DNA of 64,000 nt from Kingdonia uniflora (taxonomy: Eukaryota; Streptophyta; Magnoliopsida; Ranunculales; Circaeasteraceae), in the NCBI GenBank assembly GCA_014058105.1, contig JACGCM010002784.1, forward strand, positions 2,852,001 through 2,916,000. Reading direction: 5' to 3'. The translations under genes were made by a program, and so were the position numbers. Positions 54,541-64,000 of this stretch are shown in pieces. Below the pieces are notes generated by a model, which was not told the DNA's origin, did no database searches, and was given only the letters and a program-made list of their open reading frames with translations. Position 1 is the stretch's first letter. Every line of letters begins with the position of its first letter.

Positions 54541-55988
54541 CCATGGATTTGGTACAGGTACTCCATCATACGTACTGAGATTCTAGGATCCTAAACCACT
54601 TATTCCAGTTACGATAAAAGGACCTTCCTAATTCTCTACCAGCTTCCCTGCATTAGGGGCTTTGCGATGTGGTAGGATTTTTCTGAGAATGAGGTCTTTA
54701 ACTTTGAATTCTCTATGTCGGACATGTTTGTTATATGACTGGGATAAAGCAAGATGATATCTTTCTAGATTAACAAGGGCTCTGTCATGATGTTTCCTCG
54801 ATCAAATTCAGATTATATGCGATTTGAAATTCGCTTTATTCATCGGTCATCTCGTGACCTCGTATTGGGTGATGGTATTATGTGGGAATGATGGCTTCAG
54901 TTCCGTAGGCCCGTAAGAATGGAGCACAACCTGTTGTAGTTCTAGGAGTTGTTTGGTAGGCCTAGAGTACATATGGTAACTCGTTCACCCTGTTCCCCTT
55001 TTTGTCGTCTAAACGCTTCTTGATGCCATCCACAATAGTTCGATTAGTAATCTCAGCCTGTCCGTTTCCTTGTGGGAAATAAGGATTGGATGGGGACTGA
55101 ATAATGTTGTGCTCATTGAGGAATGCGACGATCTTGGAGCCAACAAACTATGGTCCATTATCAATTTGGATGAGATATGGTCTGCCAAATCGGATAATAA
55201 TGTTCTCCCAGATAAATCTGATGACTTCATCTTCTCGGGTTCGGCACAACGGAACTGCTTCTACCCATTTAGTGAAGTAATTTGTAGCGGCAAATAAATG
55301 TTTTCGTTTTCCAGGTACTGTAGGAAAACTCTCCTATGAGATCGAGAGCCCATTGTCTGAATGCCCAAGTGACTTGGCTCGAGTATAGTTCAAGTGCTGG
55401 AGCTCAAATTTTAGGTCTGTACCGTTGACAAGCGTCACACTTACGGGCATATTCGATTGCCTGTGCTTTCATCTTAGGCTAAAACATTCCTTGAGTTAAA
55501 GCTCTCTTTGCGAGAGATCGTCCTGCTGCATGTGATCCGTATGTGCCTTCGTGTAGATCGTGCAAGAATTGTTGTTCTTCTTTGTCAGATAGACAAAGGA
55601 GGAAGAGACCAGTGTCCGAAATTTTGTACAGGAGATTGCCCTGAATAGGGTATCTTCGAGCGTTGTCAATTAATCTCTGCCACTCTATAAGATCCTCAGG
55701 AATTGGCCCGTCGAATTTATTTTGAGGTTCGATGTAAGTAATGAAAGGCTTTCTCCAATAATCTTCTATCTCTTCGTTGCCCCTAGTATTAATGGCGTTA
55801 GACTCGATGGTATTGATACTGGGGTTAGAAATGACGTCGATCTTTAAGTAACGACCTTCTGATCCGAGGACACCAGCAAGGTAAGTGAGCGCATCTGAAT
55901 GTCTATTTTCTCCCCTTGGAGAATGCTCTATAGAAATTGTCTGGAATTTGTTCATTCGTTCGACCATTGCAGCTGCATAGTCAACCAT
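54541..55988 (-). pseudogene. Tat-2 integrase region
   Basis: The N-terminal H2C2 zinc module reads LHDLHEGTYGSHAAGRSLAK ... YARKCDACQRYRP (55480-55580 and just below). Core remnants follow in broken frames: ALDLIGEF, the segment QIDNGPxFVG at about 55160, NEHNIIQSPSNPYFPQGNGQ at about 55100 and EITNRTIVDGIKKRL, the last giving the catalytic Glu region. The frame then reaches AYGTEAIIP and ends near 54540. Multiple stops are present. Confidence 0.85.
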
Positions 55989-56240
55989 TCTCCCATTGGC
56001 TTGATAGACGCCTGTGTAGTGGTTGACAATCAGTAGTAAATTACTGTAAACTTAGAGTTCTGCTACTCCCAGTGTGATTGCCATGTCTAAGCCATGAATT
56101 AAAGCCTTATTTTCTGCTTCGTTATTGGTTGCTTCAAAATTGAGGTGAGCAAATTTTTCGAGCCGATCATTAGAAGGAGTAATAAGAACGATTCCAATCC
56201 CTGATTCGGATGGACCGACAGAACCGTCTGTCAAAAATCG
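55989..56240 (-). pseudogene. Tat-2 second (archaeal-type) RNase H
   Basis: DGSVGPSESGIGIVLITPSN followed by FEATNNEAENKALIHGLDMA and, after a stop, VNHYTGVYQ. The D-G-S...G-x-G-I-V-L and NNEAE(Y)-x-AL-x-x-GL motifs are those of the additional RNase H acquired by Tat-lineage elements between the ordinary RNase H and integrase. It is the strongest lineage marker here. Confidence 0.85.
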
Positions 56241-57660
56241 CCAACCTTTCTTTGTTACCCAATCTGACTTATCTTCGGACTGATCTGTGAGTGGCTCATC
56301 TTCCTGATCAATAAATTTTTCATCCCAATCAGGATCTTCTACTAGAAAGTCTGCTAGAAAATCTGTTATAGCATGACCTTTTTCAGAATGGCGTTGATCG
56401 AAATGTATATCGTGCTCCCCAAGTGTTACAGACCATTGCTGAATATGTCGAGATTTTCGCGCTTGGATAAGATTTCACGAAGTGGATAGTTCGCCAAGAC
56501 ACGAATAGTATGAGCTTGGAAATACTGCTTCAATTTTTGTGATGTATAGACGAGAGCTAGAAGAAGTTTTTCAATCTTGGTGTATCTCGTTTAAGCGGGA
56601 GTCAGAGACTTACTGATAAAATAGACTAGTTTCTCAGTCTTTTCTTCGATTCGGAGGAGAACGGAGCTGAGAGATGTATTTGTGATAGCTAGGCATACTA
56701 TGAGCTCTTCTCCATCGGCTGGTGTGCTCATAACTTGTGGCTTGCCCAAATAACTCTTGAGCTCGAGGAAAGCCGTTTCACACTTGTGTGTCCATTTGAT
56801 CTCTGGATCATTATTTGATTTTCCTCGTGATGTACCCTGTTTTAATAGATTGAATAAAGGTCGACATTTGTCTGAAGATTTGGATACAAATCTGTTTAGC
56901 GCTGTAATCTTCCCGGCTAGCTTCTGAACGTCTTTATTTGTCTTTGGTGATGGCATAGCCATGAGAGCTCGTATCCGTGATGGGTCAGCTTCAATCCCTC
57001 TTTTACTGATTAGATGGCCTAGAAAATTTCCAGATTGCACTCTGAACTGGCATTTATTGGGATTTAGACGCATCTTGTAAGATCGTAAAATCTTAAAAGT
57101 TGCTTGCAAATCAGTGAGATGGTTCTCTTTCTTGAGACTTTTGTAGAGCATATCATCAATGTAGCATCCATTGATTTACCGAGATGGTCTTTGAACATTT
57201 ATGTCCTCAATCTCTGATAGGTAGCTCCGGTATTTTTCAAGCCGAAGGGCCGGACTTTATAGCAATATAGACCTTGTTCAGTGATGAACGCAGTCTTGTC
57301 TTGATCTTTGGGAAGAAGTGGTATCTAATTATATCCTGATGCGGCATCCATCATTGAGAGGAGTTCGTGCTCTGCAGTGGAATCGAGCAGGTGATTGATG
57401 ATTGGAAGTGGAAAGCTATCTTTCGGCGTGTGCTTGTTGAGATTTGTGAAATCAGCACTGACTCTGATTTTACCATTCTTCTTCGGGACTGCGACAATGT
57501 TTGAGATCCAGTTCGAGTAAATAGCTTTGGGAATGAAACTGACCTCAATAAATTTATCGATCTCTTTATTCACTTCGTCTCGCAGTTTTGGTGCTAGAGT
57601 TTGTTGCTTTTGTTTGACCGATTCTGCTTTACCTTTCAACCCTAGCTTGTTGCATGCTAT
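56241..57660 (-). pseudogene. Tat-2 reverse transcriptase and first RNase H
   Basis: RT is seen as NWISNIVAVPKKNGKIRVSA, DFTNLNKHTPKDSFPLP, MMDAASGYN and KTAFIT...[14 protein letters not shown]. The catalytic CYIDDMLYKS lies near 57160, and KMRLNPNKCQFRVQSGNFLG follows with LISKRGIEADP. The RNase H connection continues through AFLELKSYLGKP, LVYFISKSLTPA and TRYTKIEKLLLAL. Frames change several times. Confidence 0.9.
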
Positions 57661-57864
57661 AGCTGGATCGATCCCTGGCTTTTCATGTAACGTCCATGCA
57701 AAGACGTCACTGTTCGCTGTGAGGAATTGTATTAGATTCGAGCGTTCCTCCGTGCTTAAGAGAGTTCCAATGTGAGTTCCCCTGTTCGTACCACTGATTT
57801 CGACATACTCTGTTTGTTCGACGTCTGGTAACTGAGGTTCTGCTGGAATTGACTGCTGTAATTG

Positions 57865-58410
57865 TTATGCAAGAGTTGTTCCAGCTGGCCTAGTTTTAAT
57901 GAAAACAACATTATCACAAGCTCGAGCTAATTTCTGGCTTCCTTTAATTTCGTAGATCCCTCCTTTCCAATCGAACCGTAATGCCTGATGATATGTGGAG
58001 GGAATAGATTTTATGTTATGTAACCATGGTTGTCCTATGATTCCCAGGTAACGGGATTTGGCTTTGGTGACGTAGAAAACTATGTCAAGTGTGACTGGCC
58101 TGGCTGTGATAGGAAGTGTGATTTTCCCCATACGTTCTTTCATAAAGCAGTTGAATCCAGAGACATTGATGTCAGTTGGTTCGACCTTGTCTGCTAGGCC
58201 CATTTGGTCGATTGAACTCTGGAAAATTAGTTTGATGTTGCTGCCAGTATCTACCATTATTGTATGTAGAACTATGTTCTTCATCTTTAACATGATCACA
58301 AGTGCATCTTGGTGTGGAAAGTTGACATGACTAACATCACAGTCTTTAAAAGAAATCCCAGCTCGTTGGTTGCTAGATTCTGGCAGCAAGCGAGCTTCTT
58401 TATTTGTCAT
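57865..58410 (-). pseudogene. Tat-2 aspartic protease
   Basis: A 181-residue uninterrupted frame. It has DVSHVNFPHQDALVIML, the active-site segment IMVDTGSNIKLIF, then YLGIIGQPWLHNIKSIPSTY with HQALRFDW, which is the standard (Y-x-x-I-L-G-R-P-W-L...STYHQ) end of Tat proteases. Confidence 0.9.
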
Positions 58411-58779
58411 TGTCAGATCATGGCACTGTCCAGCACTCCTACGCTTGGATATGTTGGAGTTGTTAATTGTCTGAGTCTAGATGAAGTATAAGTGCTTTTC
58501 TTTATTTGTTTAGTCAACTTGGACGATCTTGGCATCAGTCTTGTAGCTGCCATCCTTATAACTTTTGATGTCAAAAATATACTCCAGCATTCGACCTTGT
58601 GCAAATATATTATGGAGAAAAAATATCAATGCGAAACATCGCTCCGTGTTATGATGTTGAATCTAGTGGTGAATGCAGTATGGCATTCCTGGTATGGGCG
58701 TAAGAGTATTGGCAGTTCTGAAGAATTCATCTTTTTGTATCAGCGCGTACAAGTCTACAAGAGTTGCTATTAAACTGTG

Positions 58780-60017
58780 GTATACACAAAATTGGCTTCT
58801 TTCGCCCTTGGGTCCTTGATTGCCATTGGATTTGAATCGCTTCTTATCACCCCCATAGTCTTTATTGTTGTTATGGGCTCGTTCGTCGGGATGGCCTTTT
58901 GTTGGTAGGGTGGTACGTTGAGTTCTTGGCTTCTCAGTTATCAGTCGTTCAAGGTCGATAAAGTTGTGACCTTCTCTATCATGTCCTCCAACGTCAATGG
59001 TTTGTTGAGAACCAGGTGCTCTTTGACTCGTCCGTCCGCGATTAAAGCATTATTGATGGCGGAGATTATGATTTTCTTGTCGAGGTTGTCAATTTTCTGG
59101 GCTAGTCCAAAAAATTTCCTGGTAAACGTCTCTAATTTTTCATCTGGCGCCTGCTTGAGGCTGAACAAAGAATAAAGACTTTCCTCCTTTTCTTTATTGT
59201 GCAAATAGTTTTTGACAGACAGTTTGCGAAATTATTCGAATGTGAAGATAAATCCTTCATTGAGTGTGTGGAACCATCGTAGAGGTTCTCCTTTCAAATT
59301 GGTCGGAAAGAGGCGGCAGAGGATGTGGTTAGATATCGAATGCAGTCCCAAAGAATCCTAAAGTTCTTGGACATGTTCCACAGGATTTCCCCCCTTGTAT
59401 TTCTAGATCTTTGGAGTATGAAAACTGGCGGGCACTTCCTTATCTAGAAACTCTTGTGCGAGTAGGCTCTTAAGTAGTTTAGGATAACTATTTTTTATAG
59501 TGTGTATTTGAGTGTCTAACAGCTCCTTAATGCGTTTGCCCACCTGTTCCAGAGTGAGATGTAGGCGAGACGTGATAGTTCGTCTTGTTGTTGGTCCTCC
59601 CGCATGATTATGATCTCCTGTTGCTTCTTTTATGCGGTCATAGACTGAAACTCGAGGATTTTCTCTATTTTGTTCCTCCTGTTGCTGCAGATCTATTACC
59701 GCTCTAGCGGGTAATGGTGGATCGATGTGACTCCGAGGTAGAACTGGTTCTTGTTAAATTTGAGGAAGTGCTAGATTTCGACCTCGATTTCCGAAGCAAT
59801 CATGGACTGATATCCTCGAGGCTGTAGGCAGAGCGTTCTATTGTCTCAAATTTGCTGTTATTTAAGCTTGAAGTGCTTTGATTGTGTCCTGCATGCTGGC
59901 GGGCTGTTTCCCTAACTCTATTCGTCGTTCGGCTTCTGCTTGCACAGTTGTTCGCAAATCTTTGACTCCTTCAGCAACGTCAAGCAGGATGTGGAGTGAT
60001 TTGTCTTGATTTGCCAT
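58780..60017 (-). pseudogene. Tat-2 Gag
   Basis: The start codon at 60017 gives MANQDKSLHILLDVAEG and a stop after about 55 codons, beyond which Gag continues in other frames. The retrotrans_gag core is clear at 58941-59204 (SLKQAPDEKLETFTRKFFGL, INNALIADGRVKEHLVLNKP, LTLEDMIEKV). A basic linker and a decayed zinc-binding stretch (QFCVYHSLI) end near 58780. Confidence 0.8.
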
Positions 60018-60074
60018 CTTTCAAAAGTGAATGCGGTAAAAACTGGATTGGAGAACGCTGAGTGTATGCTTCGA

Positions 60075-60092
60075 TTCCCACAGACAGCGCCA
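60075..60092 (-). other. Primer binding site of Tat-2
   Basis: Minus-strand TGGCGCTGTCTGTGGGAA lies a few bases after the 5' LTR. It starts with TGG as expected for pairing with a tRNA CCA end. Sites of the form TGGCGCCGTCTGTGGGAA are common in plant gypsy elements. Confidence 0.75.
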
Positions 60093-60096
60093 AATA

Positions 60097-60768
60097 TAAT
60101 AGCCTATTTTCATAGAGACCGAAAACAGTGCTTTACACCTTTGAAATATAGAATAGTGGTTGAGAACTGAAAGCAATTGATACGTGATTTAGCATGGAAA
60201 TCCCTTGAATGGGTTAAGACCATGACCTCTCCTGAGGATTTTTGAAAGATTGGTGTTTTTATATATATGCTAGCTATTACAAAGAGAAAGATACTGGATA
60301 TCTGAGTTCTGGTAGGGATGACTTTCTCTCAGAGTTCTCCAGGTGATTATAACCATCCTGGATCCTGCTCTCCAGGTCTCTTTTTATAGGTCTTATAATA
60401 TGACCGTTGGTTACATTGATGAGGGACGTTACAATATCAGGTTTTGATGAGTCTTCATAATGGTCTTCTGTAATGTCTTGATATTTGTTGATCTGTAACG
60501 GATCTATTAATATTCTTTAGCTATAACTTCAGACCGTTGGGAAGATACGATCTCTTGTGATGTTCGCATGCATACGACCTGTTGATAAATGGAGGAGTAT
60601 CTTCTGTAGCGCGAAGTCACAAGATGCTTTGATATCTTTGAACTGTAGGTAAGGAAGTCTGTACTACGATCTCATTGCTTTTAGTCCTTGATTGGTTATC
60701 AGTGTGTTTACTCGAGCTATGTGAGTTCAAATATCGAACTCAGTATGAGGATTAAAAGTAAGCCCTCA
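60097..60768 (-). repeat. 5' LTR of Tat-2
   Basis: In element orientation it starts TGAGGGCTTAC at 60768. It aligns over its full length with 46235-46907. Confidence 0.92.
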
Positions 60769-61929
60769 TACTGACTATACCCATAAAAATCAATAATGGC
60801 ATTTTAAACAATTCTAGAATACACATGACACATTTCCTTTGAACTTATCCTTACTTCGTTGTGACAAAAATATACTGATTGAAAAATTCTTAAACTTGAT
60901 ATTCTCCCAAGTATACCAAAGAATATTTTAAGTTTATCCAAAACTTGAGGTACTACCTCAAGATTAGAAAGATATTCAAGTATTTTGCTTTAACTGTATT
61001 TAAGTATACAGTGAAAATAGTTTTATCGCCTAATATATTGTCAAGAATAATTTACTCAGTTTTTTGTAGTCTAGCCCTTACTGGAATATATTCAATGGTC
61101 AGTTCGACAAGTGCCTTAGTCAATTCATCTTCCTAGATTTTTTTATTTTTTTATTTTGCAAGCTTTTTCTTTTGAGTACATTATTTCTTACTGAAGCCTC
61201 CGTAACAAGGAGTTTTCGGTCGACAATCCCTACCAGTTGGCTAAGGTTGCCAGGGTGTGGTACCCCATCATGACTTAGACTCATAATTCTTATAAGTAAC
61301 ATTTTCTTGTGCTCCTTTCACATAGTTTATGGTCAAAATCAAGATTGGTTATAATTTTTTCTCTTTCAGTTCTTAATTATGTAAGTAGCCTCTCAGCGTA
61401 GAAGTTCTTTGAGCACATTTGGCTTATTATTATTTTTCTTAGCAATGAACTTATTTTTAGGCAGTTGTCTCCCTTATAGCAAACTATTCCTAACATAAAT
61501 GTTAAATTTTACTTATACTGAGCAAAAATCTATTAAAGGTATTAATTTCAAAACTGCAGTGAAGTGCACGTTTTTAAAATATGCCAAGTTCCCTTAAATT
61601 AGTCGCAAATAAAAAGATAGTACATCTAGCTTAAGATAGTCTAAAATATTCTAGTGTATACTTGGTACAATTTTAAAATTTAGGCGTTTCTATAATATTT
61701 ATGTCAATGTAAAATCAGTTTTAGTGTTTGGGAATTCATCAAAAATATATCATAAATTGCCAAAGTGCCATTATTTCACTTTTCTTTAAAAAACATTTAA
61801 AGAAATGGTTTCCTACCCCCAAACTTAAATCAAGCATTGCCCTCAATGTTTGAGAATAATAAAATAAATAGAAAAGGAAAACTAAAATTTTTCACCTGAA
61901 TATGTCATGGGTTGCCTCCCAAGAAGCAC
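60769..61929. other. Non-coding region of the host Athila-like element
   Basis: AT-rich sequence between the Athila-like integrase (to the right) and the Tat-2 insertion. It should continue at 46109-46234 and then into the LTR at 44851-46108. No env-like ORF is recognised. Confidence 0.45.
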
Positions 61930-63316
61930 TATGTTTACCGTCTTCAGCCAGACGAATGTACCCCATACTTAAATGATGTTACAATGGTACTATAGAGGTA
62001 CACAATGTCAGCTCTGATATACTGGATCATCTAGAAATGTTTTCTTTTCATCAAAAGTATAGGACTCTAAGTACGGTTTTAATCATTGGTCATTGACCTT
62101 AAAAATATTTATGTTTTTAGGATCTTCCACCTCTACTGCCCCATGAGGAAAAATAGTTTTAGCCGTAAAGGGGCCATGCCAACGGGATCATAGTTTCCCA
62201 GGAAATAGACAAAGCTTGGAGTTATAAAGTAATACCTTTTGATTGGGCTCAAAGGTTTTACGAATAATTGATTTATCGCGAAAAGCTTTAGTACGTTTCT
62301 TATAAGTTTTTAAACTTTCATAAGCCTCATGATGGAGTTCATCTAACTCAAAAAGTTAAAGCTTTCTTTTGGACCTAGCTTGTCCATTTCAAAGTTAAGG
62401 GCCTATGTGGCCTAAAGAGCTTTGTGCTTTAGATCCACAAGCAAGTGGTAAGCCTTCCCAAAGACAAGTCTATAGGGTGACATTCTAATTGGGGCTTTAT
62501 AAGTTATTCGATAGGCCCAAAGAGCATCATCAAGACGATCAGACCAGTCTTTGCGATAAACTCGAACAACGTTATCTAAAGTTCTTTTAATCTCTCGATT
62601 GGAAACTTCTACTTGACCATTTATTTATGGATAGTAAGGTGTGACAACTTTATGAGTAATGGAATAATTTTTTAATAAAGTTTTAAAAACACGATTGCAA
62701 AAATGTTTCCCACCATTACTAATAACTGCTTGAGGAGTGCTAAAATAATTAAAAATGATTTTTATCAATTTGACCATAAGCTTATGGTCATTTGTCAGAC
62801 ATGCTATCGCTTCAACCCATATGGAGTCATAGTCCACTGCGACTAGAATATAAAGGTTTCCGCGAGATGAAGGAAACGGGTCCATAAAATCTATGCCCCA
62901 AACATCAAAAAGTTAACAATAAGAATATTTTTTAGGGGTATCATGTTGTGGTGAGAAATATTGTTGGTTCTCTGACATCTATCGTAAGTAAAATAAAAGA
63001 TTTTTGCATCACAGAAAAGGGTAGGCCAATAAAGACCAAATTAAAGAATTTTTGTAGTCAATTTCTTGGCACTGAAATGCCCACCACAGGTATAGGTGTG
63101 GCAAAACATGAGTATGCTTTGGAACTCATCATTTGGAATGCATCTTCTAATAACTTGGTCAGAACAAAACTTATAAAGATAAGGATCATTCCAACTGAAA
63201 CGTCTAACCTCATGTTGGAATTTGATTTTATCTTGCTTAGACCAGTGCTCAGGTAAGTGTTCAGTAGCGAGATAATTAAAAATATCGGCATTCCAAGGTA
63301 GTTGCATAATTGTCAT
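61930..63316 (-). pseudogene. Athila-like integrase
   Basis: On the minus strand: MQLPWNADIFNYLATEHLPE, DPYLYKFCSDQVIRRCIPND and CHTYTCGGHFSAKKLTTKIL (zinc module). After a decayed gap come [39 protein letters not shown] and [20 protein letters not shown] (core Asp of ISNGG replaces the usual ISDGG), and [10 protein letters not shown]. After it come broken frames with [25 protein letters not shown] and GAVEVEDPKN. The wording is that of Athila-lineage pol. Confidence 0.85.
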
Positions 63317-64000
63317 GAGCTGCTCATCAGGAAATGTCTCTAAGATAGGTAGGAGATCTTTACCACCTTTGATCGGAAGTCTGGATAAATAGTCTGCTAC
63401 AACATTTTCAACACCTTTCTTATCTCAAATTCTTGTAATAAGAGGATCTATCGGATTAACCAAGGCTTAACGTCCTTTTTAGGTAACAAATATTTTAAGG
63501 CCGCGTGATCGGTGTAGACAATTATTTTGGACCTAACAAGATATAACTAAAATATTTCTAATGCAAACACAATAGCTAATAACTCCTTCTCTGTGGTGGA
63601 GTAATTCATTTGTGCATCATTAAGTGCACGACTGGCATAGTAAATAACATGAGGTTTTTTATATACTATTTGCCTTAAAACTGCTCCAACAGTGTAGTTA
63701 GAGGCATCCTACATCAATTCAAATGGAAGATCCCAGTTGGGCGGTTGGATGATTAGAGTAGATGTTAATAGAGTATGAGCTTCTCAAAAACTCTACAATA
63801 TTCATCATCAAATTGGAAATCAGTGTCCTTAGCAAGTAAATTGCACAAGGGTTGATAAATTTTGCTAAAATCTTTGATAAAGTGATAATAAAACCTGTAT
63901 GGCCTATAAATGATCGAATGGCCTTAACCGTCCTAGGAGGAGGTAAGGAAGAAATAATATCGATTTTGGCCTTATCAACTTATATCCCTTTGTTTGAGAT
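63317..64000 (-). pseudogene. Athila-like reverse transcriptase / RNase H (partial)
   Basis: Broken minus-strand frames read KKGVENVVADYLSRLPIKGG next to integrase. Farther right come pieces equivalent to the RNase H segment (ELLAIVFALEKF-like, here with stops) and RT-end phrases ISSLPPPRTVKAIRSFIGH near 63920-63960. The element continues beyond the window. Confidence 0.75.

Larger units (their letters stand above)
46235..60768 (-). mobile_element. Near-complete Tat-lineage Ty3/gypsy retrotransposon (element Tat-2, 14.5 kb)
   Basis: Two LTRs of about 672 bp, well over 90% alike, bound Gag, protease, reverse transcriptase, RNase H, an additional archaeal-type RNase H and integrase on the minus strand. 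These are followed by a tandem-repeat array and then a long gene on the opposite strand. The second RNase H and the long region between pol and the 3' LTR are marks of the Tat lineage (Tat, Retand, Ogre). The flanks TAGTG (left) and TACTG (right) may be a decayed target duplication. It is inserted in an older Athila-like element, whose parts continue on both sides. All coding regions carry stops. Confidence 0.92.

Noticed and set aside
1..64000. CRISPR arrays, rRNA or tRNA genes, bacterial-type operons
   Set aside because: No spaced palindromic direct repeats with unique spacers, no rRNA signatures and no convincing tRNA cloverleaf were noticed. Gene structure is eukaryotic throughout, so these classes are not expected.

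Overview
The window reads as repeat-rich, AT-rich nuclear DNA of a flowering plant, most likely a eudicot. It contains one recognisable host gene: a mitochondrial COX10 (protoheme IX farnesyltransferase) with plant-style GT-AG introns. Everything else that can be named is a transposable element, a gene fragment or a tandem repeat. I cannot name the species from the sequence.

Layout. 1-1065: end of a CACTA-like DNA transposon that cuts into the antisense gene of a Ty3/gypsy Tat-lineage element, whose 3' part and 3' LTR run to 7035. 7142-11660: decayed FAR1/MULE-type transposase gene, interrupted by a minus-strand block joining a Sec14-like (CRAL-TRIO) exon to a LINE endonuclease fragment. 12018-17758: a Lys/Glu-rich ORF fragment split by a full-length decayed Ty1/copia element (12395-17525, target duplication GTATG). 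19881-36387 (minus): COX10 in seven exons. Its introns hold a pol-less LTR element (21774-24194, target duplication TAAAC), two LINE remnants and several tandem duplications. 36670-38438: a small coding-free LTR element about 300 bp upstream of the COX10 start. 40098-40949: a hAT-type non-autonomous element with a nested 132-bp MITE. 41100-41610: LINE RNase H tail.

42660-64000 is a nest of LTR retrotransposons. A gypsy 5' LTR plus gag fragment is followed by an Athila-like LTR. A 14.5-kb Tat-lineage element (46235-60768, minus) lies inside that Athila-like element, whose integrase and RNase H resume at 60769-64000.

The most interesting feature is shared by the two Tat elements. Between pol and the 3' LTR each carries a long gene on the opposite strand. 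It encodes a conserved N-terminus (MV-x-TRR), a globular domain resembling the plant 'putative gypsy type transposon' family, and a very long coiled coil. In the 46-60 kb copy at least three GT-AG introns can be removed with the reading frame kept, so this looks like a spliced antisense gene carried by a retrotransposon. It is now broken by stops, some demonstrably CAG to TAG. A 157-bp tandem array lies exactly between the converging 3' ends of this gene and pol.
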